64,000 nucleotides of DNA, taken from Poecilobothrus nobilitatus. Its lineage: Eukaryota > Arthropoda > Insecta > Diptera > Dolichopodidae. Of the stretch, positions 12,192-24,099 are shown piece after piece; positions within the stretch are counted from its first letter, which is position 1, and the number at the start of each line of letters is the position of its first letter. The DNA lies in assembly GCA_947095535.1 (NCBI GenBank), contig OX352773.1, forward strand, positions 111,793,950 to 111,857,949, written 5' to 3'. The notes under the pieces are model-generated. The model was not told where the DNA came from. It saw only the letters and a program-made list of their open reading frames with translations, and did not search any database. Position numbers and translations under genes: made by a program.

Positions 12192-13177
12192 ATACCCGTA
12201 TGAACGTAATATTTCCTGTTTCTATAAAACTTGATCATCTTTTAAAAACATTCAGATGTTTTAGTACCGACGTTAACTACAGAGATATATTTATGAAAAT
12301 TGTGGAGTTGTATGATAGCTACCCAAATCTATTGGGCCAAGCATCATTATATTCCAAGAAATGCAAGAAGCCTGAACCGGCTGCTTTAGACCAATCAAAT
12401 TTTACAAAAGTTTTTAGCATATATACTTTTTCACTAAATTTCAGATAGCTAGCTTCTATAGACACTGAGTTATTTTCATTTAAAAAGAGAAGTTGTATGG
12501 CAGCTACCCGAAGTTGATGCACCAGCAGAACCAAATTTTACAGAAGCTGTTGCCATAAAACTGGATCATCATTTCTAGGATTTCGGACCCCTAGCTTCAT
12601 TAAGTTCCAAGATGTGCAAGAAGCCTGAACCGGCTGCTCTAACCCAATTTAATTTTACAAAAGTTGTTGGCATGTAACTCGACACCTCTTTACTAAATTT
12701 CAGATTGCTAGCTTCAATAAACACTGAGTTATTCTCATTTAAACGGAGAAGTTGTATAGCAGCTACCCGAATCCGTCGCACCACCACAACCAAATTTTGC
12801 ATAAGTTGTTGCCATAAAACTTGATCATCATTTGCAAAACTTCAGAAATCTAGCTTGAATAGATACTGAGTTATTTCAATATAAAGAAAGAAGTTGTATG
12901 GCAGTATTCGAACCCGGCGGCCGAAAATGCTAAAGTTAAATAGCAATACTAATAATTTTGCAAAAGTCACGTAAATAAAATTTCAGCCTCCTAGCTCTTT
13001 TATTTTTTGAGTTATCGTGCGGACGGTTGGACGGACGGATGTACATGGCTTAATCGACTCAGAATTCGATTCTGAGTCGATCCATACCTTTGACACTATA
13101 TCTAGCTCGACTCCTTTAAGGTGTCACAAACGTAATGGTAAATTTATTAAACGCTTGAACATAGTTCATACGGGTAT
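12192..13177. mobile_element. 1-kb TIR element with GTCY tract, copy in unit 1
   Basis: Bounded by a perfect 14-bp inverted repeat, ATACCCGTATGAAC at 12192-12205 and its complement at 13164-13177. Inside, a block of about 260-270 bp (containing GAAGCCTGAACCGGCTGCT and GCAGCTACCCGAA) occurs twice, plus a partial third copy near 12830-12930. A GACG-type tract (GGACGGTTGGACGGACGG) and the conserved core lie near the right end at about 13018-13090. No transposase is encoded, so it is non-autonomous. The open frames within are not genes. Confidence 0.8.
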
Positions 13178-13189
13178 AATTAATAATAT

Positions 13190-13830
13190 AATATTTAGAT
13201 TCTCCATCATATGGTTCACATATCAAATTCACAAACTTCTTTTGTTGTTTGGTTTGCAGCCTCTTTAGTGCAATCTACAAATGTGAATTACTATTCTTGC
13301 AAGCATTGGTCTTACTATAATTTTTGTTTTGAAAACATGTTTTCAATTGGATGCAGCATCCGGAAATAATAGTATTTTAAATTGTATGGTTTTCCCTGCA
13401 AACTATCAGAAACCATACGGATTTTATGAATAGTTACCTTATCCATTATAAGCCATATATAATTGCCCTATAATTGCATCCATCCAGTAGTTCAACTACC
13501 TCCTTGAACAAAATGTTAAATTTTTCCGAATTGTATGTGCTATTGTATATTATGAGTGTAAGCCACTATTTTCTTTTTTTTATCTTGCAAACGACCTTCT
13601 TAGGTGTAGATTAAATCCACTTTCATTTATAAAGATACACTGTTTTCTTCTTGGTGCATTAGATAATCTAATACGTAACATTATCGTAATGCGCTTGTTG
13701 AAACTGAATTCATTTTCTGGACATCACATCGCACTAATTTCAGTGTTATTTTTCGGTTTTCTTTTAGAGTCCTGTGTATTACTTATGAGATCAAACCTTT
13801 TTCTTTCTTTTGAAGCTTTTTAAATAATTT
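13190..13830 (-). pseudogene. Tc1-like transposase fragment, copy in unit 1
   Basis: Read on the minus strand it gives GFNLHLRRSFAR, and later KIRMVSDSLQGKPY and HPIENMFSK, the C-terminal DDE blocks of an IS630/Tc1-type transposase. Stops and frameshifts are frequent and the N-terminal half is absent. The same family occurs on the plus strand at 22070-22730, where the match includes AAGAAGAAAACAGTGTAT. Confidence 0.75.
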
Positions 13831-13974
13831 TATATTATTTTATTGATTATTTTTTATTTTATTTAATATTTAATTAAAATTTGTAAAAGTACATCATAAT
13901 TACAGTACTTTAAATAAAAAGTCAACAAAAACTTGAATAAAATAGTTTTTTATTTTATTTATAAAATATAAAAT

Positions 13975-14147
13975 ATACTTGCACTTCACCCACATTTAAT
14001 ACAAAATCCACATTTAATACAAAAACTTTTTGTAAAACGCAAAAACTTTTTATTAAACGAAAAACTTGCATTTAAACGTAAAAACTTTTTATTAAAGGAA
14101 AAACTTGCATTTAAACGCAAAAACTTTTTATTAAACGAAAAACTTGT
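13975..14147 (-). repeat. Right fold-back-like inverted repeat, unit 1
   Basis: Inverse copy of the block at 8735-8945: ACTTGCACTTCACCC, then CATTTAATACAAAA copies, then AAAAACTTTTTATTAAACG alternating with AAAAACTTGCATTTAAACG. The tandem unit restarts immediately after it. Confidence 0.8.
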
Positions 14148-14595
14148 TTATTTAATTTGAATATTATTTTATTCCATTTATTTCAAAAACTAAAACAATG
14201 TTTTGTCCAAGTAAGCAAATATGTGATATTTCAATAACTATGTGATTTCAATCCCATTCACATAAAATTACCATTTTATAGATGAAATTAAAGTAAAAAA
14301 ATTATTTATTATTATTTATTAGACGTACTATAAAATATTTCTGAAAGTAAAATAATTTATTTAAAATTTGTAAAATCATACAATATAATAATAATAATTA
14401 TTATATTATTTTAATATAATAATCATAACTAGATATGACATTGCTTCCGCCTACGAACGGCCATGCAAATACTTAAAGACAATTTATTTTAATTTATGGT
14501 ATTTATATTGATGATAATATTATTATTATATTTATTAATTACATTTTGTAAAAAAAAATACAATTAATTCTATATCATAAATAATTGATAAAATT

Positions 14596-16519
14596 TTAAT
14601 TTAGTGAAATTACAGCTGTGATAGTTTCAACTAATCCATCAATGCAAACATTTTTTTTAGAGCTTTTAGTTTTTAATGTTTTAAGATAGTTTAAAATATC
14701 CTCTAAAAACAAAAAAGGAGAATTTTTAATTTTTAATGGTTGTTTGTATGAATTTTTATTATGAAAATTTGAAAAATTTAAAGAATCGATTAAATAATTA
14801 AGTTTTAAAACAAAGTCAGCAGTTGGATTTACTTTATTACTCATTAAATGAAAACAATTTAGATAAGTGTTATCTGTTGCTTTTATAGCTGCATATGTAC
14901 TATGGCTAAATAATTGAAATGCTAATTTAACTGACATTTTTTGAAACGTATTAGGATTAATGCAACAATTTTCTTGATAATATCACAGCTAATAATTTCA
15001 TTATTCCCTTTTCAAAATCAGTTTTTACAAAAGATTTTCTTATAGATTTTACAAGATGCAGCATATCAAATAAAGCGTAAATTTTATATCCACTCAAATC
15101 ATAAAAAAATGTATCTTTCTTATTTACACCAAGTAACTCATATAAGTATTTCGATTGGTACTGTATTGATCACAAACAGTTACTCCAACGTAGAAACCCA
15201 TTTTTGTTAATTCTTTAATATATTAAAGTAATAACGGTCTTAATGTTTCTCCTTTTAAATTATTTTTAGACAAATTGTAGGCGAATGCATACTTATAATT
15301 TTCATACAAACCTCGAATCATGAAGAAATATGCTTCAGTTGCAAATTTTTGTTTTCTATCACTATCTAAATCTTCCACACCATCTATGCAATCTTTTTTT
15401 ATATTATAGCATGGGTCTTTTCTAATAGACATTTCATCGAATTCTAATAGACATTTCATAAGAACAATCATTTTTGATGTTTCACTCATACTTTTTAATT
15501 TATTTTTTAAATGATTAATAATTTCACAATTTAATCCTGGTTCAATAAATTTTAATTTAGTCCATGATTTTATTGATGATTTAATTGGTAAATTGACTTT
15601 TAAAGTGTTTATTATAAATCTATAAGTTGCTGGTGACTTGTAAAATATATTTTGTACAAGGTTTTTTTCTTTTTCGTCAAATCGGTTTTTTTTTTTTAAT
15701 ATTATTCTAGTAAGTATTTTGCTATTTTGAGAAACATGTTTTAATTTCTTAATACAATTATTTAAATTCATTTTTTTTTAATTAATATTTTTAGTTGATT
15801 TTTTTGTTAACTTCTTACCGTTTTTGAATTTTAAACTGTTTGATGGTCTTTTTCAATTTTATATTATTCTTATCTTTATCATGTATCATTTTTCTATACA
15901 TTTCTAAAGTTTTCAGCCTATTTACACACCCTTCACATGTTTCGTTCCTGTTATAAAAATTCATGCAATTACATAATAATTTAGCAATTATCAAAAGTTC
16001 ATTTATATTTTGCATTTCAGTTTGAATTTCATTTAAATTTTGCTTTTCAGTTTGAATTTGATTTGAATTTTCTATTTTCTTCATGTTTTCCATTTGAGTT
16101 GGTGCATTATTTTGCCTTAAAAATGCAGAGTTTTGAAAATCTATTTCATTAATATTTTCGTTTTCATTAATATTAAAGTCACAAATTTCTGGCGAATTCT
16201 TTTTTGATTGTTTGCAATGCATTGCGTTAACATTTAAATGCAAAGATGGAATTACCGTTCTCTTCAGTGTTACAGCGCCACGATCTTCCGGAGGAAAATG
16301 GAGATCACTAACATAACTCCTTAGCAAAAAAAAAGACAATAGATGTGAAATAAATTTGGTTTTAATTCCAAGTAACTTATTATAATACTTTTTTTTAGAT
16401 AAAAACGTTGGGCTAACATTTAGTGCTCTAAGCCATGCACTTTTTCTTTCTTCATTACTTAGCAAAATATAAAAACTTCTGTCTATGTTTTTATTTAAAT
16501 TTGAAACACAATTCTTCAC
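14596..16519 (-). pseudogene. P-superfamily transposase A, copy 2, truncated
   Basis: Same organisation as copy 1. 16519-15815: THAP-like block and coiled coil with two rather than three of the 13-residue repeats. 15771-15223: 182-residue open block with EFDEMSIRKD (first catalytic Asp) and IRGLYENYKYAF, better preserved than in copy 1. About 15190-14950: VCDQ and HLVKSIRK, frameshifted. 14937-14596: 113-residue C-terminal block with VKLAFQLFSHS, ending at ITAVISLN. The C-terminal block with the final acidic residue is missing. As in copy 1, the Cys of the CxxH pair has become Ser, and the upstream Cys is lost through a one-base change of frame. Confidence 0.83.
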
Positions 16520-16869
16520 CTACAAGTCAAGTATCTTTTATTGTGTTTTTTATACAATGCCATAATAATATTATACATAATTAAAATTTTCACAAATATT
16601 AAATCTAATCAGAATTTCACAAATATTATTGGTAATTATAATTTTCACAAATAAAAATTTTTAGTTCTCAAGGAATTTTCAGTTAAAACACAGAACAAAA
16701 TTGTAATTGATATTCCATTATAAAGGAATATACAAATATACATTTCAAAATATTTTCATACATTTGAATCATATTGGATTGGTATATAAATATACATACT
16801 TTATTAACTATAGCTATTTTAGGCTAAAACGAGTAAGAGTGCAGTAGAGTAGACTGTGTCAACTCTGGC

Positions 16870-17855
16870 ATACCCGTATGAACGTAATATTTCCTGTTTC
16901 TATAAAACTTGATCATCTTTTAAAAACATTCAGATGTTTTAGTACCGACGTTAACTACAGAGATATATTTATGAAAATTGTGGAGTTGTATGATAGCTAC
17001 CCAAATCTATTGGGCCAAGCATCATTATATTCCAAGAAATGCAAGAAGCCTGAACCGGCTGCTTTAGACCAATCAAATTTTACAAAGGTTTTTAGCATAT
17101 ATACTTTTTCACTAAATTTCAGATAGCTAGCTTCTATAGACACTGAGTTATTTTCATTTAAAAAGAGAAGTTGTATGGCAGCTACCCGAAGTTGATGCAC
17201 CAGCAGAACCAAATTTTACAGAAGCTGTTGCCATAAAACTGGATCATCATTTCTAGGATTTCGGACCCCTAGCTTCATTAAGTTCCAAGATGTGCAAGAA
17301 GCCTGAACCGGCTGCTCTAACCCAATTTAATTTTACAAAAGTTGTTGGCATGTAACTCGACACCTCTTTACTAAATTTCAGATTGCTAGCTTCAATAAAC
17401 ACTGAGTTATTCTCATTTAAACGGAGAAGTTGTATAGCAGCTACCCGAATCCGTCGCACCACCACAACCAAATTTTGCATAAGTTGTTGCCATAAAACTT
17501 GATCATCATTTGCAAAACTTCAGAAATCTAGCTTGAATAGATACTGAGTTATTTCAATATAAAGAAAGAAGTTGTATGGCAGTATTCGAACCCGGCGGCC
17601 GAAAATGCTAAAGTTAAATAGCAATACTAATAATTTTGCAAAAGTCACGTAAATAAAATTTCAGCCTCCTAGCTCTTTTATTTTTTGAGTTATCGTGCGG
17701 ACGGTTGGACGGACGGATGTACATGGCTTAATCGACTCAGAATTCGATTCTGAGTCGATCCATACCTTTGACACTATATCTAGCTCGACTCCTTTAAGGT
17801 GTCACAAACGTAATGGTAAATTTATTAAACGCTTGAACATAGTTCATACGGGTAT
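16870..17855. mobile_element. 1-kb TIR element with GTCY tract, copy in unit 2
   Basis: Nearly base-for-base copy of 12192-13177 with the same perfect 14-bp inverted ends (ATACCCGTATGAAC) and internal repeats. It came with the tandem duplication and is not an independent insertion, because the flanks are also the same. Confidence 0.8.
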
Positions 17856-17867
17856 AATTAATAATAT

Positions 17868-18500
17868 AATATTTAGATTCTCCATCATATGGTTCACATA
17901 TCAAATTCACAAACTTCTTTTGTTGTTTGGTTTGCAGCCTCTTTAGTGCAATCTACAAATATGAATTACTATTCTTGCAAGCATTGGTCTTACTATAATT
18001 TTTGTTTTGAAAACATGTTTTCAATTGGATGCAGCATCCGGAAATAATAGTATTTTAAATTGTATGGTTTTCCCTGCAAACTATCAGAAACCATACGGAT
18101 TTTATGAATAGTTACCTTATCCATTATAAGCCATATATAATTGCCCTATAATTGCATTCATCCAGTAGTTCAACTACCTCCTTGAACAAAATGTTAAATT
18201 TTTCCGAATTGTATGTGCTATTGTATATTATGAGTGTAAGCCACTATTTTCTTTTTTTTATCTTGCAAACGACCTTCTTAGGTGTAGATTAAATCCACTT
18301 TCATTTATAAAGATACATTGTTTTCTTCTTGGTGCATTAGATAATCTAATACGTAACATTATCGTAATGCGCTTGTTGAAACTGAATTCATTTTCTGGAC
18401 ATCACATCGCACTAATTTCAGTGTTATTTTCGGTTTTCTTTTAGAGTCCTGTGTATTACTTATGAGATCAAACCTTTTTCTTTCTTTTGAAGCTTTTTAA
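17868..18500 (-). pseudogene. Tc1-like transposase fragment, copy in unit 2
   Basis: Duplicate of 13190-13830 with few base differences (for example one T fewer in the run near 18430). Same degraded DDE blocks on the minus strand. Not functional. Confidence 0.75.
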
Positions 18501-18652
18501 ATAATTTTATATTATTTTATTGATTATTTTTTATTTTATTTAATATTTAATTAAAATTTGTAAAAGTACATCATAATTACAGTACTTTAAATAAAAAGTC
18601 AACAAAAACTTGAATAAAATAGTTTTTTATTTTATTTATAAAATATAAAATA

Positions 18653-18825
18653 TACTTGCACTTCACCCACATTTAATACAAAATCCACATTTAATACAAA
18701 AACTTTTTGTAAAACGCAAAAACTTTTTATTAAACGAAAAACTTGCATTTAAACGTAAAAACTTTTTATTAAAGGAAAAACTTGCATTTAAACGCAAAAA
18801 CTTTTTATTAAACGAAAAACTTGTT
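18653..18825 (-). repeat. Right fold-back-like inverted repeat, unit 2
   Basis: Copy of 13975-14147, with the same short tandem units. It ends exactly where unit 3 starts. Confidence 0.8.
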
Positions 18826-21535
18826 TATTTAATTTGAATATTATTTTATTCCATTTATTTCAAAAACTAAAACAATATTTTGTCCAAGTAAGCAAATATG
18901 TGATATTTCAATAACTATGTGATTTCAATCCCATTCACATAAAATTACCATTTTATAGATGAAATTAAAGTAAAAAAATTATTTATTATTATTTATTAGA
19001 CGTACTATAAAATATTTCTGAAAGTAAAATAATTTATTTAAAATTTGTAAAATCATACAATATAATAATAATAATTATTATATTATTTTAATATAATAAT
19101 CATAACTAGATATGACATTGCTTCCGCCTACGAACGGCCATGCAAATACTTAAAGACAATTTATTTTAATTTATGGTATTTATATTGATGATAATATTAT
19201 TATTATATTTATTAATTACATTTTGTAAAAAAAAATACAATTAATTCTATATCATAAATAATTGATAAAATTTTAATTTAGTGAAATTACAGCTGTGATA
19301 GTTTCAACTAATCCATCAATGCAAACATTTTTTTTAGAGCTTTTAGTTTTTAATGTTTTAAGATAGTTTAAAATATCCTCTAAAAACAAAAAAGGAGAAT
19401 TTTTAATTTTTAATGGTTGTTTGTATGAATTTTTATTATTAATTCTGAATTTGAAGGTTGTAATGAATTTTTATTTGAAAAATTTAAAGAATCGATTAAA
19501 TAATTAAGTTTTAAAACAAAGTCAGCAGTTGGATTTACTTTATTACTCATTAAATGAAAACAATTTAGATAAGTGTTATCTGTTGCTTTTATAGCTGCAT
19601 ATGTACTATGGCTAAATAATTGAAATGCTAATTTAACTGACATTTTTTGAAACGTATTAGGATTAATGCAACAATTTTCTTGATAATATCACAGCTAATA
19701 ATTTCATTATTCCCTTTTCAAAATCAGTTTTTACAAAAGATTTTCTTATAGATTTTACAAGATGCAGCATTTCAAATAACGCATCAATTTTATATCCACT
19801 CAAATCATAAAAAAATGTATCTTTCTTATTTACACCAAGTAACTCATATAAGTATTTCGATTGGTACTGTATTGATCACAAACAGTTACTCCAACGTAGA
19901 AACCCATTTTTGTTAATTCTTTAATATATTAAAGTAATAACGGTCTTAATGTTTCTCCTTTTAAATTATTTTTAGACAAATTGTAGGCGAATGCATACTT
20001 ATAATTTTCATACAAACCTCGAATCATGAAGAAATATGCTTCAGTTGCAAATTTTTGTTTTCTATCACTATCTAAATCTTCCACACCATCTATGCAATCT
20101 TTTTTTATATTATAGCATGGGTCTTTTCTAATAGACATTTCATCGAATTCTAATAGACATTTCATAAGAACAATCATTTTTGATGTTTCACTCATACTTT
20201 TTAATTTATTTTTTAAATGATTAATAATTTCACAATTTAATCCTGGTTCAATAAATTTTAATTTAGTCCATGATTTTATTGATGATTTAATTGGTAAATT
20301 GACTTTTAAAGTGTTTATTATAAATCTATAAGTTGCTGGTGACTTGTAAAATATATTTTGTACAAGGTTTTTTTCTTTTTCGTCAAATCGGTTTTTTTTT
20401 TTTAATATTATTCTAGTAAGTATTTTGCTATTTTGAGAAACATGTTTTAATTTCTTAATACAATTATTTAAATTCATTTTTTTTTAATTAATATTTTTAG
20501 TTGATTTTTTTGTTAACTTCTTACCGTTTTTGAATTTTAAACTGTTTGATGGTCTTTTTCAATTTTATATTATTGTTATCTTTATCATGTATCATTTTTC
20601 TATACATTTCTAAAGTTTTCAGCCTATTTACACACCCTTCACATGTTTCGTTCCTGTTATAAAAATTCATGCAATTACATAATAATTTAGCAATTATCAA
20701 AAGTTCATTTATATTTTGCATTTCAGTTTGAATTTCATTTAAATTTTGCTTTTCAGTTTGAATTTGATTTGAATTTTCTATTTTCTTCATGTTTTCCATT
20801 TGAGTTGGTGCATTATTTTGCCTTAAAAATGCAGAGTTTTGAAAATCTATTTCATTAATATTTTCGTTTTCATTAATATTAAAGTCACAAATTTCTGGCG
20901 AATTCTTTTTTGATTGTTTGCAATGCATTGCGTTAACATTTAAATGCAAAGATGGAATAGCCGTTCTCTTCAGTGTCACAGCGCCATGATCTTCCGGAAG
21001 AAAATGGAGATCACAAATATAATTCCTTAGCAAAAAAAGACAATAGATGTGAAATAAATTTGGTTTTAATCCCAAGTAACTTATTATAATATATTTTCTT
21101 AGATAAAAACGTTGGGCTAACATTTAGTGCTCTAAGCCATGCACTTTTTCTTTCTTCATTATTTAGCAAAAAATAAAAACTTCTGTCTATGTTTTTATTT
21201 AAATTCGAAACACAATTCTTCAACATACAAGTCAAGTATGTTTTATTGTGTTTTTAATACAATGCCATAATAATATTATACATAATTAAAATTTTCACAA
21301 ATATTAAATCAAATCAGAATTTTCACAAATATTATTGGTAATTATAATTTTCACAAATAAAAATTTTTAGTTCTCAAGGAATTTTCAGTTAAAACACAGA
21401 ACAAAATTGTAATTGATATTCCAATATAAAGGAATATACAAATATACATTTCAAAATATTTTCATACATTTGAATCATATTGGATTGGTATATAAATACA
21501 TATACACACTGTATTAACTATAGCTATTTTAGAAT
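18826..21535. repeat. Tandem unit 3 of P-like array A (partial)
   Basis: Third copy, which matches units 1 and 2 up to TAACTATAGCTATTTTAG at about 21515-21531 and then runs into unrelated AT-rich DNA. It has no TIR element or Tc1-like fragment at the equivalent place and more base differences from the other two, so it probably keeps the older arrangement. Confidence 0.8.
19275..21235 (-). pseudogene. P-superfamily transposase A, copy 3
   Basis: The least degraded THAP region of the three. 21235-21011: LTCMLKNC gives the first Cys pair (C-x4-C) and ERKSAWLRALNV the conserved Trp block. 21123-20521 in another frame gives ICDLHF, the CxxH pair intact here, then LKRTAIPSL and the coiled coil. 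A run of A residues near 21031-21037 is two shorter than in copies 1 and 2 and puts the halves in different frames. 20477-19929: block with EFDEMSIRKD. 19643-19410: VKLAFQLFSHS with a small length change near 19435-19480. It has the same missing C-terminus as the other copies, so the truncation came before the duplication. Inactive as written. Confidence 0.82.
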
Positions 21536-22069
21536 AGAAATATAAAATTCATTCACAACGTACATCAATCAGAATAGCTATAATCTATACATATTTATAA
21601 TAGAGTGATAGACTACTAGTACTAACACTACTAAGTAAAGTGATAACTATAAATCGTCTACAAATTAGAATAGGTATAAATTAAGAGTAAAAATATAAAA
21701 ATGGTATAAATTAGAATTTTGTAGTCAAGAGGTTAGTGAAACTACTTTTTATAATATATATACTTTAAATAGAAATATGAGCACAAATGAGCATTCACAA
21801 TATCCCAGAGTTTAGAGCAAATTTAAAAAATGCGAGTAAAATTTCATAGAAATTTTTAGCATGAAATTGTTTATCTATATACATACAATTCTGAATCAAT
21901 GGTGACCCAGATAATTTAGAACCTTGCTTCAAATTCTGGAAAATAAGTTATGACTTATGTGTTATATCTGATATAACATAATAGAATTTATAATTTACAT
22001 TTTATAATTTTCAACATATAGATATTGTGTAAGTTATTTAATTTGTACTTATGAAATAGTTTTTAAGGA
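21536..22069. other. AT-rich DNA, no gene
   Basis: Unique right flank of array A. I see no coding sequence or known repeat. Confidence 0.5.
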
Positions 22070-22735
22070 ATAGGTTGAAGCTTAAGAGTAATACACAGGG
22101 CTCTAAAAGAAAATCTTAAAATAAAGCTGAAATTAGTGCGATGTCACGTCTAGCAAATGAATTTAGTTTCAACAATCGGATTACGAAAATGTTACGCGTT
22201 CGATTTTATATCTAATGCACCAAGAAGAAAACAGTGTATATTTATAGATGAAAATGGATTTAATCTACACCTAAGAAGATCGTTTGCCAGATAAAAAAGA
22301 AATGAACGGGCCGTTACTACTGTTCCTACCTCTAGGTGTAGGAACATTACATTGATAGCAGCTATGTGTAGCATAGGAGTGGTCCATACTAATATAATTT
22401 TGAATAGCAGATGCAATTCGGAAAAATTTACTATATTTTTCTAGGAGCTAATTGAAATACTTGATGAAAGAAGTTATACGGCAGGTACATGGCTTATCAT
22501 AGATAAAACCCGTATGGTTTCGGATATTGTTGAAGGAAAACCATACTATTTAAAATTTTTATCACCATATTCCCCGATGCTGAATCCGATTGAAAACATG
22601 TTTTCAAAAATAAAAATTATAGTAAGAGGAATGTTATCAGAAACAACCAACGCTAATTTGGTAGATTGTATTGAACAAGCTGTAGATCAAATAGAAAGAG
22701 CAGATTGCGAGGAATTGTGAACCATATGATGGAGA
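22070..22735 (+). pseudogene. Tc1-like transposase C-terminal half
   Basis: Plus-strand copy of the family also seen at 13.2 and 17.9 kb. It reads CIFIDENGFNLHLRRS (second catalytic Asp), NITLIAAMCS and, in the open frame at 22514-22720, YYLKFLSPYSPMLNPIENMF, the block with the final Glu of the IS630/Tc1 DDE domain. In-frame stops fall after the HLRRSFAR block and before the ELIEILDE block. The N-terminal helix-turn-helix half is absent. It ends at ACCATATGATGGAGAATC, a stretch also found at the edge of the two minus-strand copies. Confidence 0.85.
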
Positions 22736-22789
22736 ATCATGAAAAGGCTAAAGAAGGCCAGTCATTTAAATAGAAAAATTGAAATGTTT

Positions 22790-24090
22790 CTAAATATAAA
22801 TACCACCGGTACCGGCAATTTTCGAACAAATGATAGACGATGTAGTTAAAGAATTCATAGGAACAATTTGTTACGTGTACATCGACGATATGATCTCTGG
22901 AGGGAAAACCGAAGATGAACATTTAAATAATATAAAAAAAGTTTTCTTAAAATTGCAGGAATCCAACTTACGTGTGAATTTGAACAAAACCGAATTCCTG
23001 AAACAGGAAACCAAGTTCTTGGAATAAATAATAACTTGTGAAGATATAAAATCAAATCCAGTCAAAGTTGCAGCCATAAAAAATATGAGAGAACCTGAGC
23101 ATTTGAAAGAACTAAAAGGAATTTTAAGATTAACATCATATTATAGACATTTCATTAAGGACTTTGCTATAATAGCGCAGCCACTTGAACCAATTTGGTT
23201 GAGGAGAAAATGCCCAAATTAGTGCAAACCATTCAAAAAAAAAAATAAACATAAAATTCAACAAAGTAGAACAAGCAGCCTTCCAAGACCTTCTGTCATC
23301 ATCAGAGCTACTGATTTTTCCAGATTTCAATAAGCTATTTTTATTAACGACAGACGAATCGAGCCATGATATAGGAGCCGTTCCCTCTCAGGGTGAGGTA
23401 GGTAAAGACAAACCAATAACCTATATTTCTAAATCCTTAAATAAAACAAAAGAAAACTATGTGACCAATAAGAGGGATATGATGGTCATCGTCTGGGCAC
23501 TCGAAGATCTCAGAAATGAGTTATATGCAGCGAAACAAGTTAACATACTAACATAACACCAACCACTAGCATTTGCTCTGGCAAACAAGAACAACAACGC
23601 AAAACTAAAACGCTGGAAAGCAAGTTTGGAGGAGTACAATTACAAATTACTATACAAACCAGGATTTATTAATAAAATGGCTAATGCTCTATCAAGACTA
23701 CCAACAAAAATCAATTCGTTATCATCTTCAACAGAAACAACAAGCGAAACAATTAAGAGCGCAGACGAATATAGCACTAATCTCATTCCACACGTCGAAA
23801 CGCCATTGAACATATTTAGAAATCCATTAATTATTACAGAGGGTAAGGATTGCAAAGCTTTCGAAACGCCTTATCCAACATAGCATTGGCATTACATAAA
23901 TGTACCAAACATAAATAAAAGAAGTCTAATCAAAATTTTAAAAGAAAAATTACATGCGCCCATAACAAATGATATAAAAATTGCAGAGAACTTCATCCAA
24001 ATACTGCAGGAAGTGTACAAATAACATTTTGCAAATTATAAGATTAGAATAACCCAAAGACTAGTACAAGATATTTGTAAAGGATAAAAT
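22790..24090 (+). pseudogene. Ty3/gypsy pol fragment (RT end plus RNase H)
   Basis: Opens in the middle of a reverse transcriptase: ICYVYIDDMISGG (the YxDD active site, YIDD), then FLKQETKFLE, ELKGILRLTSYYRHF and the RNase H region LLTTDESSHDIGAV, with the linker KRWKASLEEYNYKLLYKPG and ANALSRLP. This order is typical of Ty3/gypsy pol and is closest to the gypsy (mdg4) type. Stops interrupt it at about 23026 and 23554, and there is a frameshift near 23215-23245. Protease, the N-terminal RT and an intact integrase are missing, and I see no LTRs nearby. It is a fragment cut short by the Jockey element that follows. Confidence 0.87.
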
Positions 24091-24099
24091 ATTTTTTCA

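Larger units (their letters stand above)
9362..14146. repeat. Tandem unit 1 of P-like array A
   Basis: First copy of a unit of about 4.7-4.8 kb. The sequence starting TTATTTAATTTGAATATT recurs at about 14147 and 18826, each time right after the right-hand fold-back-like repeat. The unit holds a P-like transposase pseudogene (minus strand), a 1-kb TIR element, a Tc1-like fragment and the right inverted repeat. Units 1 and 2 are almost identical over most of their length. Confidence 0.85.
14147..18825. repeat. Tandem unit 2 of P-like array A
   Basis: Second copy, about 4.68 kb, nearly identical to unit 1, including the same TIR element and Tc1-like fragment at the same places. It lacks a small insertion seen in unit 1 near 9670-9700 and one of the coiled-coil repeats. 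The shared insertions show that units 1 and 2 split after those elements arrived. Confidence 0.85.

Noticed and set aside
12200..12802. Open frames inside the 1-kb TIR element (both strands), repeated at 16878-17480
   Set aside because: They are conserved only because the element is duplicated; no domain, and opposite-strand frames overlap each other.
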